The notes under the pieces: model-generated | Databases searched by the model: none | What the model saw: only the letters and a program-made list of their open reading frames with translations | Told to the model about the DNA's origin: nothing | Position numbers and translations under genes: made by a program | In this document: in pieces, positions 33,981 through 42,682 of the stretch | Layout: the number at the start of each line of letters is the position of its first letter | Position numbering within the stretch: position 1 is the stretch's first letter | Source of the DNA: Mesobacterium_A sp034670065 | GTDB taxonomy: Bacteria; Pseudomonadota; Alphaproteobacteria; Rhodobacterales; Rhodobacteraceae | DNA length: 64,000 bases | Assembly (NCBI GenBank): GCA_034670065.1 | Contig: JAXMOG010000004.1 | Coordinates: 1 to 64,000, forward strand | Direction of reading: 5' to 3'

Positions 33981-35145
33981 GTGAAATCGCTTTTATGATG
34001 CCGCGCAATTCTGCCAGTCCCCGCAGCCGACCGATCAATGGGTAGCCCGGTATCAAATCACGCGCCAGATCCGACAGCATATTGTGCCCATGATCCGGGC
34101 GAAACGGGATCGCATGATCCGCGCGGCCGACAGCGCGACGGCGGGCTTGCTCTTCCATCAGTACACGCACAAGCGCGACCATATCTGTATCTCCTTCCAG
34201 ATGCGCGGCCTCTTCGAACGATCCGTCATCTTCTTTTCGGACATTGCGCAAATGGGCAAAGTGAATGCGATCTGCCACTTGCGCGGCGATCGCGGGCACG
34301 TCGTTTATCGGATTGGCACCCAATGACCCGGAACACAGCGTAATCCCGTTTGCCGGGCTGTCATGGGCCCGAAGCACCCAATCCAAATCCGCACCGTCAG
34401 ACACGATGCGCGGCAAACCCAAAATATCGCGTGGCGGGTCATCAGGGTGAACGCATAGTTTCATTCCCAACTCTTCGGCAGTCGGCACGACCTCGTCCAA
34501 GAAACGCTTGTAATTGGCGCGCAGAACATCGCGATCAATCCCGTCATACCCCAACAGTGCAGTTTGCAATCCGGCCACATCATACCGGTCAAACGCGCCC
34601 GGCATGCCTGCCATGATCGCGGCCAATAAACCGGCGCGTTCTGCATCATCTGCACCCTGAAACCAAGCCGCCGCCTTGGCCCGAACATCGGCAGGATAGT
34701 CATCTTCGGCGGCGGCACGGCCCAACATGTGTATTTCAAACGCGGCCATGCGCACGGCGTCAAACCGCAGGCAATTTGCCCCGCCTTTCACTGGCGCAGA
34801 CAGATCAGTGCGCGTCCAATCCAGCAACGGCATGAAGTTGTAGCAAATTGTCGTAACGCCCTGCCCGGCCAGATTGGCCATGGACTGACGGTAATTGGCA
34901 AACAGCGGCGACAGATCACCTTCGCCCCGCTTGATACGTTCATGCACTGGCAAGCTTTCGGTGACGGTCCAGGAAAAACCCGCCGCTTCGATCACCGCCT
35001 TACGGTCTGCAATTACGCTGCTGGGCCAAACCTCGCCATACGGGATTTCATGCAGCGCCGTGACAATACCCTGCGCGCCTGTCTGGGCCACTTCCTGCAG
35101 CGAAATCGCATCCAGATCGCCGTACCATCGCCAAGTTTCAATCAT
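33973..35145 (-). CDS. uxuA: Mannonate dehydratase, 390 aa
   Basis: Converts D-mannonate to 2-keto-3-deoxygluconate; xylose-isomerase-like barrel. Family blocks: MIETWRWYGDLDAISLQEVA at the start, VTTICYNFMPLLDWTRTDL near 100, KLCVHPDDPPRDILGLPRIV near 235 and GITLCSGSLGANPINDV near 265 (a Cys and a His bind the metal), then DHGHNMLSDL near the end. The ATG at 35145 shares one base with the stop of the preceding gene (TGATG), showing translational coupling; a TTG just before it is rejected. Normal length. Confidence 0.95.
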   Translation of the reverse strand: MIETWRWYGDLDAISLQEVAQTGAQGIVTALHEIPYGEVWPSSVIADRKAVIEAAGFSWTVTESLPVHERIKRGEGDLSPLFANYRQSMANLAGQGVTTICYNFMPLLDWTRTDLSAPVKGGANCLRFDAVRMAAFEIHMLGRAAAEDDYPADVRAKAAAWFQGADDAERAGLLAAIMAGMPGAFDRYDVAGLQTALLGYDGIDRDVLRANYKRFLDEVVPTAEELGMKLCVHPDDPPRDILGLPRIVSDGADLDWVLRAHDSPANGITLCSGSLGANPINDVPAIAAQVADRIHFAHLRNVRKEDDGSFEEAAHLEGDTDMVALVRVLMEEQARRRAVGRADHAIPFRPDHGHNMLSDLARDLIPGYPLIGRLRGLAELRGIIKAISHV

Positions 35146-36587
35146 CAAAGAATACTTTCAACAGCCAAACGGGCACCACTGGACCAAAGACGCTGCGCCG
35201 CTTCTGTCACCGGTGCCTGCAATTGCTGTGCGAGATCAGGGGGAAACACCGCTTCGATCGCCAGCAAGGCGGCGACCTTTCCTGCCGGTGTTGACACCCC
35301 GTTGCTGGCCTTGCGCAATTGTGCGGCCAAGGGATCACGCACATCAATCGCCTGACCGACCTCATCCGTGCCGCTGACGTAGCGCATCCAGGCCGCCACC
35401 GCCAAACAAAGCCCAGGTGATGCGCGCCCGGCATCCATATTTTCGCGCAACGTCCCCAACAGGCGCTGCGGTAGTTTTTGGCTGCCATCCATCGCAATTT
35501 GCCAGGTTTTATGGCGAATGGCAGGGTTCGCATACCGATCAAACAGCGCATCGGCATAAGCGTTCAGGCTAACCCCTTCGGGTGCACTCACCGCTGGCAT
35601 AATCTCGGCCCAAAGCTGACGGACATAGGCGCTGAATACCGGGTCTGCCATTGTTTCGGCGATCGTCTCATGCCCGGCCAGATAGCCGGTATAGGCCAGC
35701 GACGAATGCGTGCCGTTCAGCATCCGAAGCTTCATATGTTCATGCGCGGTGACATCCGACACCATTTCGGCTCCGACCGATCCCCAATCGGGCCGTTCTC
35801 CACCAACAAAGTCATCTTCGACGACCCATTGCGTGAAGGGTTCATGCATAACCGGTGCAGCATCCAGCAGCCCGGTTTCTTCGCTCAATTCAGCGATATC
35901 AACCAAGGTGGTCGCCGGGGTGATCCGGTCAACCATAGTACATGGAAAACGCCCGTGTTCTGCGATCCATTCTGACAAATCCGGATCAATCCGCTGCGCC
36001 AAATCAAGCAACACACCACGCACCAGTTTGCCGTTGTTTGGCAGGTTGTCACAGGTCATCACAGTGAAAGGCGCCAATCCCGCATCCTTGCGACGTTGCA
36101 AAGCCCGTACCAGATACCCCAGCGCCGTAATGGGCAGTTCGTTGGACAGATCGTGTTGAATATCAGGATGATCCGGGTTCAAGTCGCCGGTCGCTGGATT
36201 GTGGCAATAGCCCTTTTCCGTAACGGTCAGTGAAACAATCTTGACCCCCGGTTCCGCCATGGCAGTCAACACCGCCTCAGGGTCATCCGGGGCGACCAGA
36301 ACATCATTCAGAACTTCGATGATCCGGGTCTTTTTGCCTTCCGGCCCAAGCGTCACCGAAGTGTAGGCCCAGCCTTGCGGCCATAGTGCATCGCGCACGC
36401 CGGGGCTGCGTAACGAAACGCCGACGACGCCCCAATCGCCGCCGGCGCTTGCCATGGCATCGGCCACGTAAACGCAGCCAAACGCCCGGAAAAATGCACC
36501 AAGCCCCAGGTGAACAATGCCAGTGGCGGGGCGTACCGCGCCACTGTGCTTTAGCCCCTTAACGTGCAAGCCAACCACCATCGACAT
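35145..36587 (-). CDS. uxuB: Mannitol-dehydrogenase-family oxidoreductase (fructuronate reductase), 480 aa
   Basis: NAD-dependent reduction of D-fructuronate to D-mannonate. Typical long-chain mannitol dehydrogenase: IVHLGLGAFFRAFGCVYVAD at the start, TVTEKGYCHNPATGDLNPDH near 125, TCDNLPNNGKLVRGVLLDLA near 180 and KLRMLNGTHSSLAYTGYL near 275 (catalytic Lys and His). It overlaps kduD by 29 bp if the first ATG (36587) is used; a shorter start inside the overlap, such as TTG, is possible. No separate tagaturonate reductase (UxaB) is in the window, so this enzyme, or one elsewhere, must also supply altronate for UxaA. Confidence 0.9.
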   Translation of the reverse strand: MSMVVGLHVKGLKHSGAVRPATGIVHLGLGAFFRAFGCVYVADAMASAGGDWGVVGVSLRSPGVRDALWPQGWAYTSVTLGPEGKKTRIIEVLNDVLVAPDDPEAVLTAMAEPGVKIVSLTVTEKGYCHNPATGDLNPDHPDIQHDLSNELPITALGYLVRALQRRKDAGLAPFTVMTCDNLPNNGKLVRGVLLDLAQRIDPDLSEWIAEHGRFPCTMVDRITPATTLVDIAELSEETGLLDAAPVMHEPFTQWVVEDDFVGGERPDWGSVGAEMVSDVTAHEHMKLRMLNGTHSSLAYTGYLAGHETIAETMADPVFSAYVRQLWAEIMPAVSAPEGVSLNAYADALFDRYANPAIRHKTWQIAMDGSQKLPQRLLGTLRENMDAGRASPGLCLAVAAWMRYVSGTDEVGQAIDVRDPLAAQLRKASNGVSTPAGKVAALLAIEAVFPPDLAQQLQAPVTEAAQRLWSSGARLAVESIL

Positions 36588-37302
36588 TCAATACAGCGCC
36601 GTGAACATACTGGGCCGCCGGGGTGCACAGATAAACCGCCGCCCCCGCAATGTCAGATGCCTGCCCCCAGCGACCAGCTGGGATACGTTCCAGGATCGCC
36701 TGATTGCGATCTGCGTCATTGCGCAAAGCTTCTGTGTTGTTGGTTTCGATATAGCCAGGGGCCACGGCATTCACGTTGATCCCCTTGGCCGCCCATTCAT
36801 TGGCCAACAGCTTGGTCAGCCCGGCCACACCATGTTTGGACGCAGTGTAGGACGGAACACGGATGCCGCCTTGAAAGGACAGCAGCGACGCGATGTTCAC
36901 CACCGCACCCTGTCCGCCACGTGCCAGCACAGCCTTGGCAAAAGCCTGCGTCGTGAAAAACAGCGCCTTCAGGTTAACGTCCATGACATCATCCCAATCC
37001 GTCTCACTGAAATCCACTGCATCATTGCGCCGGATGATGCCGGCATTGTTGACCAGAATGTCGATCTCTTGACCTTCAAACAGGCCTTTGCCCGCCATTG
37101 GTTCGCTGAAATCCACCAACACCGAAGATGCTTTGCCACCGGCTTCTGTGATCAGTTCAACCGTTTCATCACATGCCCGGCGCCCTGCACAGATCACCTC
37201 GGCTCCGGCCTGTGCCAGACCAACAGCAACGGCCTGTCCGATCCCTGTATTGGCGCCCGTCACCAAGGCGCGACGAGCGTCCAGTGAAAACGGGTTTGTC
37301 AC
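36559..37302 (-). CDS. kduD: 2-dehydro-3-deoxy-D-gluconate 5-dehydrogenase, 247 aa
   Basis: Short-chain dehydrogenase that reduces 2,5-diketo-3-deoxygluconate to 2-keto-3-deoxygluconate. Cofactor loop ALVTGANTGIGQAVAVGL at 13-30, NNAGII near 87, catalytic Ser in VVNIASLLSFQGG and YTASKHGVAGLTK (Tyr-x-x-x-Lys) near 155. The KduD-type ending is VHGAVLNVDGGWLAR. Translation begins at GTG (37302), overlapping the kduI stop (GTGA), behind GGAGG. Together with KduI and KdgF it forms the branch for unsaturated uronates released from pectin, ulvan or similar polysaccharides. Confidence 0.93.
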   Translation of the reverse strand: MTNPFSLDARRALVTGANTGIGQAVAVGLAQAGAEVICAGRRACDETVELITEAGGKASSVLVDFSEPMAGKGLFEGQEIDILVNNAGIIRRNDAVDFSETDWDDVMDVNLKALFFTTQAFAKAVLARGGQGAVVNIASLLSFQGGIRVPSYTASKHGVAGLTKLLANEWAAKGINVNAVAPGYIETNNTEALRNDADRNQAILERIPAGRWGQASDIAGAAVYLCTPAAQYVHGAVLNVDGGWLAR

Positions 37303-38123
37303 CGCAAATCCTCCATCGCGATCATGTCCATGTCGGTGAAATCTACGTTGTCACCCGCCATCGCCCAGCAGAAAGTGTAAGAGGACGTGCCCGCACCAGC
37401 ATGGATCGACCAAGGGGGCGAAATCACCGCTTCTTCATTCGCCATAACGATATGGCGCGTCTGGTCCGGTTCGCCCATCAGGTGGAAAACACGCTGATTG
37501 TCAGGCATATCGAAATACAAATACGCTTCCATCCGACGGTCGTGCAGGTGCGCAGGCATTGTGTTCCAAACCGACCCTTCGGCGAATTGCGTGTAGCCCA
37601 TCAGAAGCTGACAGCTTTTGCACACTTCGGGGTGCAGGAACTGAATAATCACGCGTTCGTTGGCGGTTTCCCGTGCACCCATTTCAACACGGCGGGCATC
37701 GGACAGTTTGATCAACGTGGTCGGATAGGTTTGATGTGCCGGTGCGGACAACACATAGAACCGGCCATTTCCGCTGAACGTCACCGGGCCTGATCCCATG
37801 CCGATATACAGCACTTCGCCGCTTTCCAGAACATAGTCTTGCCCACCGACGCTGATCGTGCCCGTGTCACCGATATTCAGCACGCCCATCTCGCGCCGTT
37901 CCAAAATTGTCGGCGTGCCCGCCTCTTCAACCTTGTCCAAAGTCAACGAACCGCCATTGGGCACAGCAGACCCAAGGATCAATCGGTCATAGTGGCTGTA
38001 GACCAGATTGATTTCACCGTCGGCAAACAGCCCACCGACATGGAATTGATCACGCAGTTCTTCAGTGTCCAGCGTTTTGCCTTTGGCAGGGTCAATCGCA
38101 TAACGTGTTTCGGTTTTTAGCAT
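37299..38123 (-). CDS. kduI: 5-dehydro-4-deoxy-D-glucuronate isomerase, 274 aa
   Basis: Converts 4-deoxy-L-threo-5-hexosulose uronate to 3-deoxy-D-glycero-2,5-hexodiulosonate. Double cupin with a KduI start (RYAIDPAKGKTLDTEELRDQ, then NLVYSHYDRLILGSAVP). The zinc site is in NTMPAHLHDRRMEAYLYFDM near 190 (two His and a Glu) and WSIHAGAGTSSYTFCWAMAG near 245. Full length for the family. It lies 18 bp downstream of the KdgF-like gene and overlaps kduD by 4 bp. Confidence 0.95.
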   Translation of the reverse strand: MLKTETRYAIDPAKGKTLDTEELRDQFHVGGLFADGEINLVYSHYDRLILGSAVPNGGSLTLDKVEEAGTPTILERREMGVLNIGDTGTISVGGQDYVLESGEVLYIGMGSGPVTFSGNGRFYVLSAPAHQTYPTTLIKLSDARRVEMGARETANERVIIQFLHPEVCKSCQLLMGYTQFAEGSVWNTMPAHLHDRRMEAYLYFDMPDNQRVFHLMGEPDQTRHIVMANEEAVISPPWSIHAGAGTSSYTFCWAMAGDNVDFTDMDMIAMEDLR

Positions 38124-38141
38124 TGTTTCAGTTCTTTCGAA

Positions 38142-38447
38142 TTAGAGAAAATCGTCGCGGCGTGGGGTGAAGGTGTCAATCAGTGTGCCGGCCTCTTTGC
38201 AGACGCAGCCATGGCGTGCACCAGATGGGATCACCACACTGTCGCCGGGGCCAAGGTCATATTCTGTGCCATCCACGCTAAAGGTAAAACGGCCAGCTTC
38301 GACGTATGTGGATTGAACATGCACATGGTCGTGCAGCTTGCCTTCGGCCCCTTCGGAAAACCGAAAGGCAACCACCATCATGTCTGGGTTTTCGGCCAGC
38401 ACCTGACGGGTGACACCGGGATCAGCGGGTACTACGGGATAAGTCAT
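38142..38447 (-). CDS. kdgF: KdgF-like cupin, unsaturated-uronate linearisation, 101 aa
   Basis: Single small cupin. The metal-binding motifs are LHDHVHVQSTYVEAGRFTFS (His, His, Gln/Glu) and SVVIPSGARHGCVCKEAGTL (final His). KdgF speeds the opening of 4,5-unsaturated galacturonate to the linear ketose that KduI then uses; size and position between uxaC and kduI fit that role exactly. The ATG at 38447 is chosen because AGAGG stands 6 bases before it. The name rests on family size, motif and neighbours; a generic cupin with another ligand cannot be excluded. Confidence 0.85.
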   Translation of the reverse strand: MTYPVVPADPGVTRQVLAENPDMMVVAFRFSEGAEGKLHDHVHVQSTYVEAGRFTFSVDGTEYDLGPGDSVVIPSGARHGCVCKEAGTLIDTFTPRRDDFL

Positions 38448-38449
38448 TT

Positions 38450-38620
38450 TTACCTCTGTGAGACATGGAGCGGCCGAAAAAGCCACCGCGCCAGAAATTC
38501 AGTGCAAGCATCCAATTGCCGATATCCGCGCGCCGGGACGACCGGCGTATTTGCGGCGGGCATGTCCGCGATGTATCGACCAGCAGGTCCCTCCATCACG
38601 ATCTCCAGATGCTCAACCAT
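38450..38620 (-). CDS. Possible 56-aa ORF filling the uxaC-kdgF gap
   Basis: An ATG frame on the operon strand starts 13 bp after the uxaC stop behind GAGAG, and ends 2 bp before the kdgF ATG, so it fits the gap exactly. The product (MVEHLEIVMEGPAGRYIADM ... LARWLFRPLHVSQR) has no signal peptide and matches nothing I know. Coding nature is unproven; chance is possible in GC-rich sequence. Confidence 0.3.
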   Translation of the reverse strand: MVEHLEIVMEGPAGRYIADMPAANTPVVPARGYRQLDACTEFLARWLFRPLHVSQR

Positions 38621-38633
38621 GTGGAAAGCTCTC

Positions 38634-40040
38634 TCAAAGCCGATACGCCTGCTTTGCGAGCCGATATGCGAGGTCCAGCGCCAACTCTGGCGCCTCGTCC
38701 GCGTGCAAACGACCCGTTGCAACCAAATGCGCCAGGAACGAACAATCTACGCGCCGCGCCACATCATGGCGGGCCGGGATGGAACAGAATGCGCGCGTAT
38801 CGTCATTGAAACCGACGGTATTGTAAAAGCCGGCTGTTTCCGTTGCCGTTTCACGGAACCGCATCATGCCTTCGTAACTATCAAGGAACCACCAAGGAGG
38901 GCCCAGTTTCAACGCTGGATAAACCCCGGCAAGCGGCGCCAATTCGCGAGAAAATGTTGTTTCATCCAAGGTAAACAGAATGATTGTCAGCCCCGGTTCG
39001 CGACCCACAGCATTCAGCAACGGTTTCAGCGCTGAGACATAATCCATTTGCGCAGGGATATCGTAACCTTTGTCACGCCCGAACCGCGCCAGAACAGTGT
39101 CAGAATGGTTACGCGACGCGCCGGGATGGATTTGCAAAACCAACCCGTCATCCAGGCTCATTCGGGCCATTTCCGTCAACATATGACCACGAAAAGCATC
39201 GGCCTCTTCCGCGCTGCACTTGCCTTGGAGGGCTTTGTCAAACAACGCCGCCGCAACATCTTGCGAAAAGTCTTCGGTCCGCGCCGTGGCATGACCATGA
39301 TCGGATGATGTGGCCCCAAAGCTTTTGAAGAACGCGCGACGATTGCGATGCGCGGCCAGATACCCTGTCCATGTGGTGGCGTCTTCGCCTGCCATCTGCC
39401 CCATCAACTCAACATTGGCGGCAAACCCTTCGATTTCAGGGTCAACAACAGCGTCCGGACGATAGGCCGTGATAACATTGCCCGACCACCCGCTTTCGCG
39501 GATCATCTTGTGCCAACGCAGGTCATCGGTGGCGCTTTCGGTGGTTGATATCGCCTCGATATTGAACCGCTCAAACAGCGCACGAGGACGGAAGGCATCT
39601 TGCTTCAGGCAATCGTCAATCTGATCATAAATCGCGTCAGCAGTTTCGCCCGACAGGCGCTGCGTGACGCCAAACACCTCTTGCAGAACATGATCAACCC
39701 ATATGCGCGACGGCGTACCCCGAAACAGAAAGTAGTTTTCAGCAAACAGGCGCCAGATCTTTCGCGAATCTTGTTCCGTTGGGCCGCCATCCACACGCGG
39801 CACGCCCATCGCCTCTAGCGGGATACCCTGCGAATGCAGCATCCGAAAAACATAGTGATCAGGCGTGATCAGAAGCTGCGCCGGATCTGGAAATGCTTCG
39901 TTCTCGGCAAACCAGCGCGGATCGGTATGGCCATGAGGGCTGATGATTGGCAAATCTCGAATGCCGTCGTACAGTTCTCGCGCCATTGCCCGAACAGTTG
40001 TGTCCGTCGGGAACATTCTATTATCATCCAGTAGCGCCAT
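38634..40040 (-). CDS. uxaC: Glucuronate (uronate) isomerase, 468 aa
   Basis: Interconverts D-glucuronate with D-fructuronate and D-galacturonate with D-tagaturonate; amidohydrolase-like barrel. Blocks: LPIISPHGHTDPRWFAENEA near 35 (HGH metal motif), LITPDHYVFRMLHSQGIPLE near 60, ALFERFNIEAISTTESATDD near 160, LQIHPGASRNHSDTVLARFG near 310 and PPWWFLDSYEGMMRFRE near 390. GAGG precedes the ATG. First gene of the uronate operon on this strand; the operator-like repeat at 40086-40135 lies just upstream. Confidence 0.95.
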   Translation of the reverse strand: MALLDDNRMFPTDTTVRAMARELYDGIRDLPIISPHGHTDPRWFAENEAFPDPAQLLITPDHYVFRMLHSQGIPLEAMGVPRVDGGPTEQDSRKIWRLFAENYFLFRGTPSRIWVDHVLQEVFGVTQRLSGETADAIYDQIDDCLKQDAFRPRALFERFNIEAISTTESATDDLRWHKMIRESGWSGNVITAYRPDAVVDPEIEGFAANVELMGQMAGEDATTWTGYLAAHRNRRAFFKSFGATSSDHGHATARTEDFSQDVAAALFDKALQGKCSAEEADAFRGHMLTEMARMSLDDGLVLQIHPGASRNHSDTVLARFGRDKGYDIPAQMDYVSALKPLLNAVGREPGLTIILFTLDETTFSRELAPLAGVYPALKLGPPWWFLDSYEGMMRFRETATETAGFYNTVGFNDDTRAFCSIPARHDVARRVDCSFLAHLVATGRLHADEAPELALDLAYRLAKQAYRL

Positions 40041-40085
40041 ATCTTATCCTCAAAACCACCACGCCGGTGGGTCCATACTGCCAAT

Positions 40086-40135
40086 AACTGGGATACTAGG
40101 TTAAGAAGGTCGTGGCGTCAACTGATATCCCAGTT
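40086..40135. promoter_or_regulatory. Long inverted repeat between uxaC and the GntR gene
   Basis: AACTGGGATA (40086-40095) and TATCCCAGTT (40126-40135) are perfect 10-bp inverted arms 30 bases apart, in the 171-bp divergent promoter region. The right arm sits in ACTGATATCCCAGT, itself partly symmetric. Two sites one to four helical turns apart are typical for a looping or dual-promoter regulator; the adjacent GntR-family protein is the obvious candidate (inference). Confidence 0.55.
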
Positions 40136-40211
40136 GCAATGTCTGAATTTTTTTCCTATAGAGTACAGACGGTACTGAAATGACCGCAGAAGAATTGGAC
40201 GAAGTGCGAGG

Positions 40212-40937
40212 ATGGGTGAAGTGGCAGAACAAGTAGACCAATCTTTATCGTTGCCCGTCCTGAAACAAGCACAGCAGCCCACTGTTGCCGATCAGGTCTT
40301 CTTGGTTTTGCAGCAGCGAATCTTGTCACTGGAATTGCCGCCCTGCACCAAGATTTCAGAAGCAGATGTGGCCAGCAAAATGGGTGTCTCGCGCCAGCCG
40401 GTTCGCGAAGCCTTCAAACGGCTTGCACGGCTGGGTTTCTTAAGAATTCGCCCCCAAAGCGGCACCACGGTCAGCCTGATTTCGATTGAAGCCGTTCTGC
40501 GTGCCTTCTTTATCCGCAAGGCGTTGGAAATTCAGACATGCCGCACGGCTTGCGAACAAATTTCGGATGTTGGCCTTGCCGCTTTGGCCTTGCTGATTGA
40601 ACAGCAAAAGGCTGCCATTCAGAACGAAGACAAGATCGTCTTTCATGATCTCGATGAACAGTTTCACAAAGAGATATGCCGTCAGGCTGGCGTTGGCTAC
40701 GTCTGGGAACTGATCCACGAAAACAAGGCCCATATGGACAGAATACGCATGCTGTCTTTGGACCAATCCTCTCAGCGCATGGCGCTGGAAGAACATATCG
40801 AAATCTTTAATGCCATGTCTGCTCGTGATGCTGACGCAGTTGAAGAGCTGATCGTCAGACACCTGTCGCGTATCCACGTGCTGATCGAGGAAATGAAGGC
40901 TGTAAACCACAATTGGCTGACGGAAAGTATTGAATGA
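40212..40937 (+). CDS. GntR-family (FadR/FCD) transcriptional regulator, 241 aa
   Basis: Winged helix at residues 25-90 (VFLVLQQRILSLELPPCTKI, then LASKMGVSRQPVREAFKRL-type helix read as VASKMGVSRQPVREAFKRLA) followed by an all-helical FCD effector domain (about 100-225). In the FCD domain, FHDLDEQFHKEICRQAG and HIEIFNAMSARDADAVEELI supply the metal-binding Asp/His positions. Such regulators (ExuR, UxuR, KdgR-like) respond to uronates or 2-keto-3-deoxygluconate. A GTG at 40221 has better ribosome-site spacing (GAGG) than the ATG at 40212, so the start may be three codons later. It overlaps kdgK by 4 bp (ATGA) and is divergent from the uronate operon, which it probably represses. Confidence 0.9.
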   Translation: MGEVAEQVDQSLSLPVLKQAQQPTVADQVFLVLQQRILSLELPPCTKISEADVASKMGVSRQPVREAFKRLARLGFLRIRPQSGTTVSLISIEAVLRAFFIRKALEIQTCRTACEQISDVGLAALALLIEQQKAAIQNEDKIVFHDLDEQFHKEICRQAGVGYVWELIHENKAHMDRIRMLSLDQSSQRMALEEHIEIFNAMSARDADAVEELIVRHLSRIHVLIEEMKAVNHNWLTESIE

Positions 40938-41836
40938 CCCGGATTGTAGCGATCGGCGAATGCATGGTCGAAATGGCGCCCCTGGCGCAGGCTGGCACCT
41001 ATCAGATGGGCTTTGCCGGCGACACGATGAACACCGCATGGTATTTGCGCAAACTGCTGCCCGATACTGACCAGATTGACTACCTGACCGCCGTTGGAAC
41101 AGATGCCATCTCGGACCAAATGGTCGGCTTCTTCAATGATGCCGGTATTGGCACCACGCATATCGAGCGGCAAGCTGACAAGACAGTTGGTCTGTATATG
41201 GTGCAGCTACAAGACGGCGAACGCAGCTTCAGCTACTGGCGCGGACAAAGCGCCGCCCGTGCCTTGGCACAGGATGACGCGGCGTTGAACCGGTCGTTGG
41301 CCGGGGCCGATATGGCCTATTTTTCCGGGATTACCATCGCCATTTTGCCTGACGAAGACCGGCACCGCCTGATGTCAGCGCTGGCCGCCTTTCGCGCGAA
41401 TGGCGGCGAGGTCGTGTTTGACCCCAATTTGCGCCCACGCCTGTGGAATAGTCCCGAACAGATGACCACCGCCGTTATGGAAGCCGCCGCAATCAGCGAC
41501 ACGGTCTTGCCCTCGCATGAGGATGAGGCAACTTGGTTTGCCGATGCCGATCCGGCCGCCACGGCGCAACGCTATGCCGACAGCGGCGCCAGCATGATCA
41601 TCGTCAAGAATGGCGCAGGACAAATGCTGGCTTGGCATGACGGGGAAGTCAGCCATCACACCCCATCAACCGTTGCCAAAGTTGTAGACACAACAGCAGC
41701 GGGCGATTCATTTAACGCCGGGTTCTTGGCCGGGCGGGTTGGCGGTAAGTCAGTGGCTGATTCCGTCAACGCCGCCGCCAAATTGGCTGCAAAAGTTGTT
41801 CAGGCCCGCGGGGCGCTTGTGTCGATAGACACATAG
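40934..41836 (+). CDS. kdgK: 2-keto-3-deoxygluconate kinase, 300 aa
   Basis: PfkB-family sugar kinase. Signature 1 is in YQMGFAGDTMNTAWYLRKLL near 27 (the KdgK variant with GDT-N). The second block is VVFDPNLRPRLWNSPEQM near 160. Signature 2 is VVDTTAAGDSFNAGFLAGRV near 250 (catalytic Asp in AGDSF). It phosphorylates the common product of UxaA, UxuA and KduD to KDPG. Coupled to the GntR gene. The KDPG aldolase that should follow is not here; the next gene is convergent and belongs to inositol catabolism. Confidence 0.93.
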   Translation: MTRIVAIGECMVEMAPLAQAGTYQMGFAGDTMNTAWYLRKLLPDTDQIDYLTAVGTDAISDQMVGFFNDAGIGTTHIERQADKTVGLYMVQLQDGERSFSYWRGQSAARALAQDDAALNRSLAGADMAYFSGITIAILPDEDRHRLMSALAAFRANGGEVVFDPNLRPRLWNSPEQMTTAVMEAAAISDTVLPSHEDEATWFADADPAATAQRYADSGASMIIVKNGAGQMLAWHDGEVSHHTPSTVAKVVDTTAAGDSFNAGFLAGRVGGKSVADSVNAAAKLAAKVVQARGALVSIDT

Positions 41837-41851
41837 CCCCCGCCAATCCCA

Positions 41852-42682
41852 TTATGCCGGTTTAAACGCCTGCAGCACGCGGCGCGTTGCTGCCACCAAT
41901 GGGTCGTGCGTTTCTTTCAGGATTTGCACCCGGTCAAAACGATCTGGATCGCTGTTCACTGCTTCGCGCAGCGCCTGACCAAAGGCCATCCGCAGCTCGG
42001 TTCCGATGTTGAACTTGCAAACTTTGGAGCCACGCGCCAATGCGGTGCGCTGCGCCACAGGAACGCCGGATCCGCCGTGAATAACCAGTGGCACTTCGGT
42101 CAACGCCTCGATCGCACGGATGCGCGGCTCATCCAAACCGCCTTCCTTGTCCTGCTGCAAATGCACATTGCCGACCGAAATCGCCATGGCATCAACGCCA
42201 GAGTCGCGGGCAAATTGCGCCGCCTCTTCCGGGTCGGTTCCGGCCGATCCTTCACCGCCCGAATAGCCCACAAAGCCGATCTCGCCCTCGCACGAAACCC
42301 CTGCGGCATGCGCCATTTCAGCGATAGCGGCGGTTTCGTCGATGTTCTGGGCCAAAGGCTTGCGTGAGCCATCAAACATGACCGATGAAAACCCGCTTTC
42401 AATGGCGATACGGCAGTCCTCGGCAGTGTAGCCGTGGTCCAAATGCGCCACGACGGGCACGCTTGCCGCTTCTGCCAGATTGCGGAACATCGCCCCCAGC
42501 ACAGGCAAAGGCGTATGTTCGCGGCACGATGGACCAGCCTGCAAGATCACCGGCACAGATTCAGCTTCGGCGGCGGCCACATAGGCGCGCATGTCTTCCC
42601 AGCCAAGCGTGACCAGACCAGCGACGGCATATCCCTGCCCCAATGCGGGTTGCAGGGCGTCTTTCAGAGTTACCAATGTCAT
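41852..42682 (-). CDS. iolJ: Class II aldolase, probable 6-phospho-5-dehydro-2-deoxy-D-gluconate aldolase, 276 aa
   Basis: Zinc-dependent fructose-bisphosphate-aldolase-like barrel. Metal and substrate residues: VPVVAHLDHGYTAEDCRIAI (two-residue D-H site) near 75, GEIGFVGYSGGEGSAGTDPE near 133, VGNVHLQQDKEG near 180 (His) and PLVIHGGSGVPVAQ near 205 (His, Gly-rich phosphate loop). By itself the sequence would fit Fba, GatY or IolJ. The position directly after iolB-iolC-iolD, overlapping iolB by 4 bp (ATGA), makes the inositol aldolase role most likely: it splits DKGP into dihydroxyacetone phosphate and malonic semialdehyde. Confidence 0.88.
   Translation of the reverse strand: MTLVTLKDALQPALGQGYAVAGLVTLGWEDMRAYVAAAEAESVPVILQAGPSCREHTPLPVLGAMFRNLAEAASVPVVAHLDHGYTAEDCRIAIESGFSSVMFDGSRKPLAQNIDETAAIAEMAHAAGVSCEGEIGFVGYSGGEGSAGTDPEEAAQFARDSGVDAMAISVGNVHLQQDKEGGLDEPRIRAIEALTEVPLVIHGGSGVPVAQRTALARGSKVCKFNIGTELRMAFGQALREAVNSDPDRFDRVQILKETHDPLVAATRRVLQAFKPA

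Noticed and set aside
36517..37287. 256-codon plus-strand frame across kduD
   Set aside because: Antisense shadow; kduD has complete short-chain-dehydrogenase motifs and coupled start and stop.
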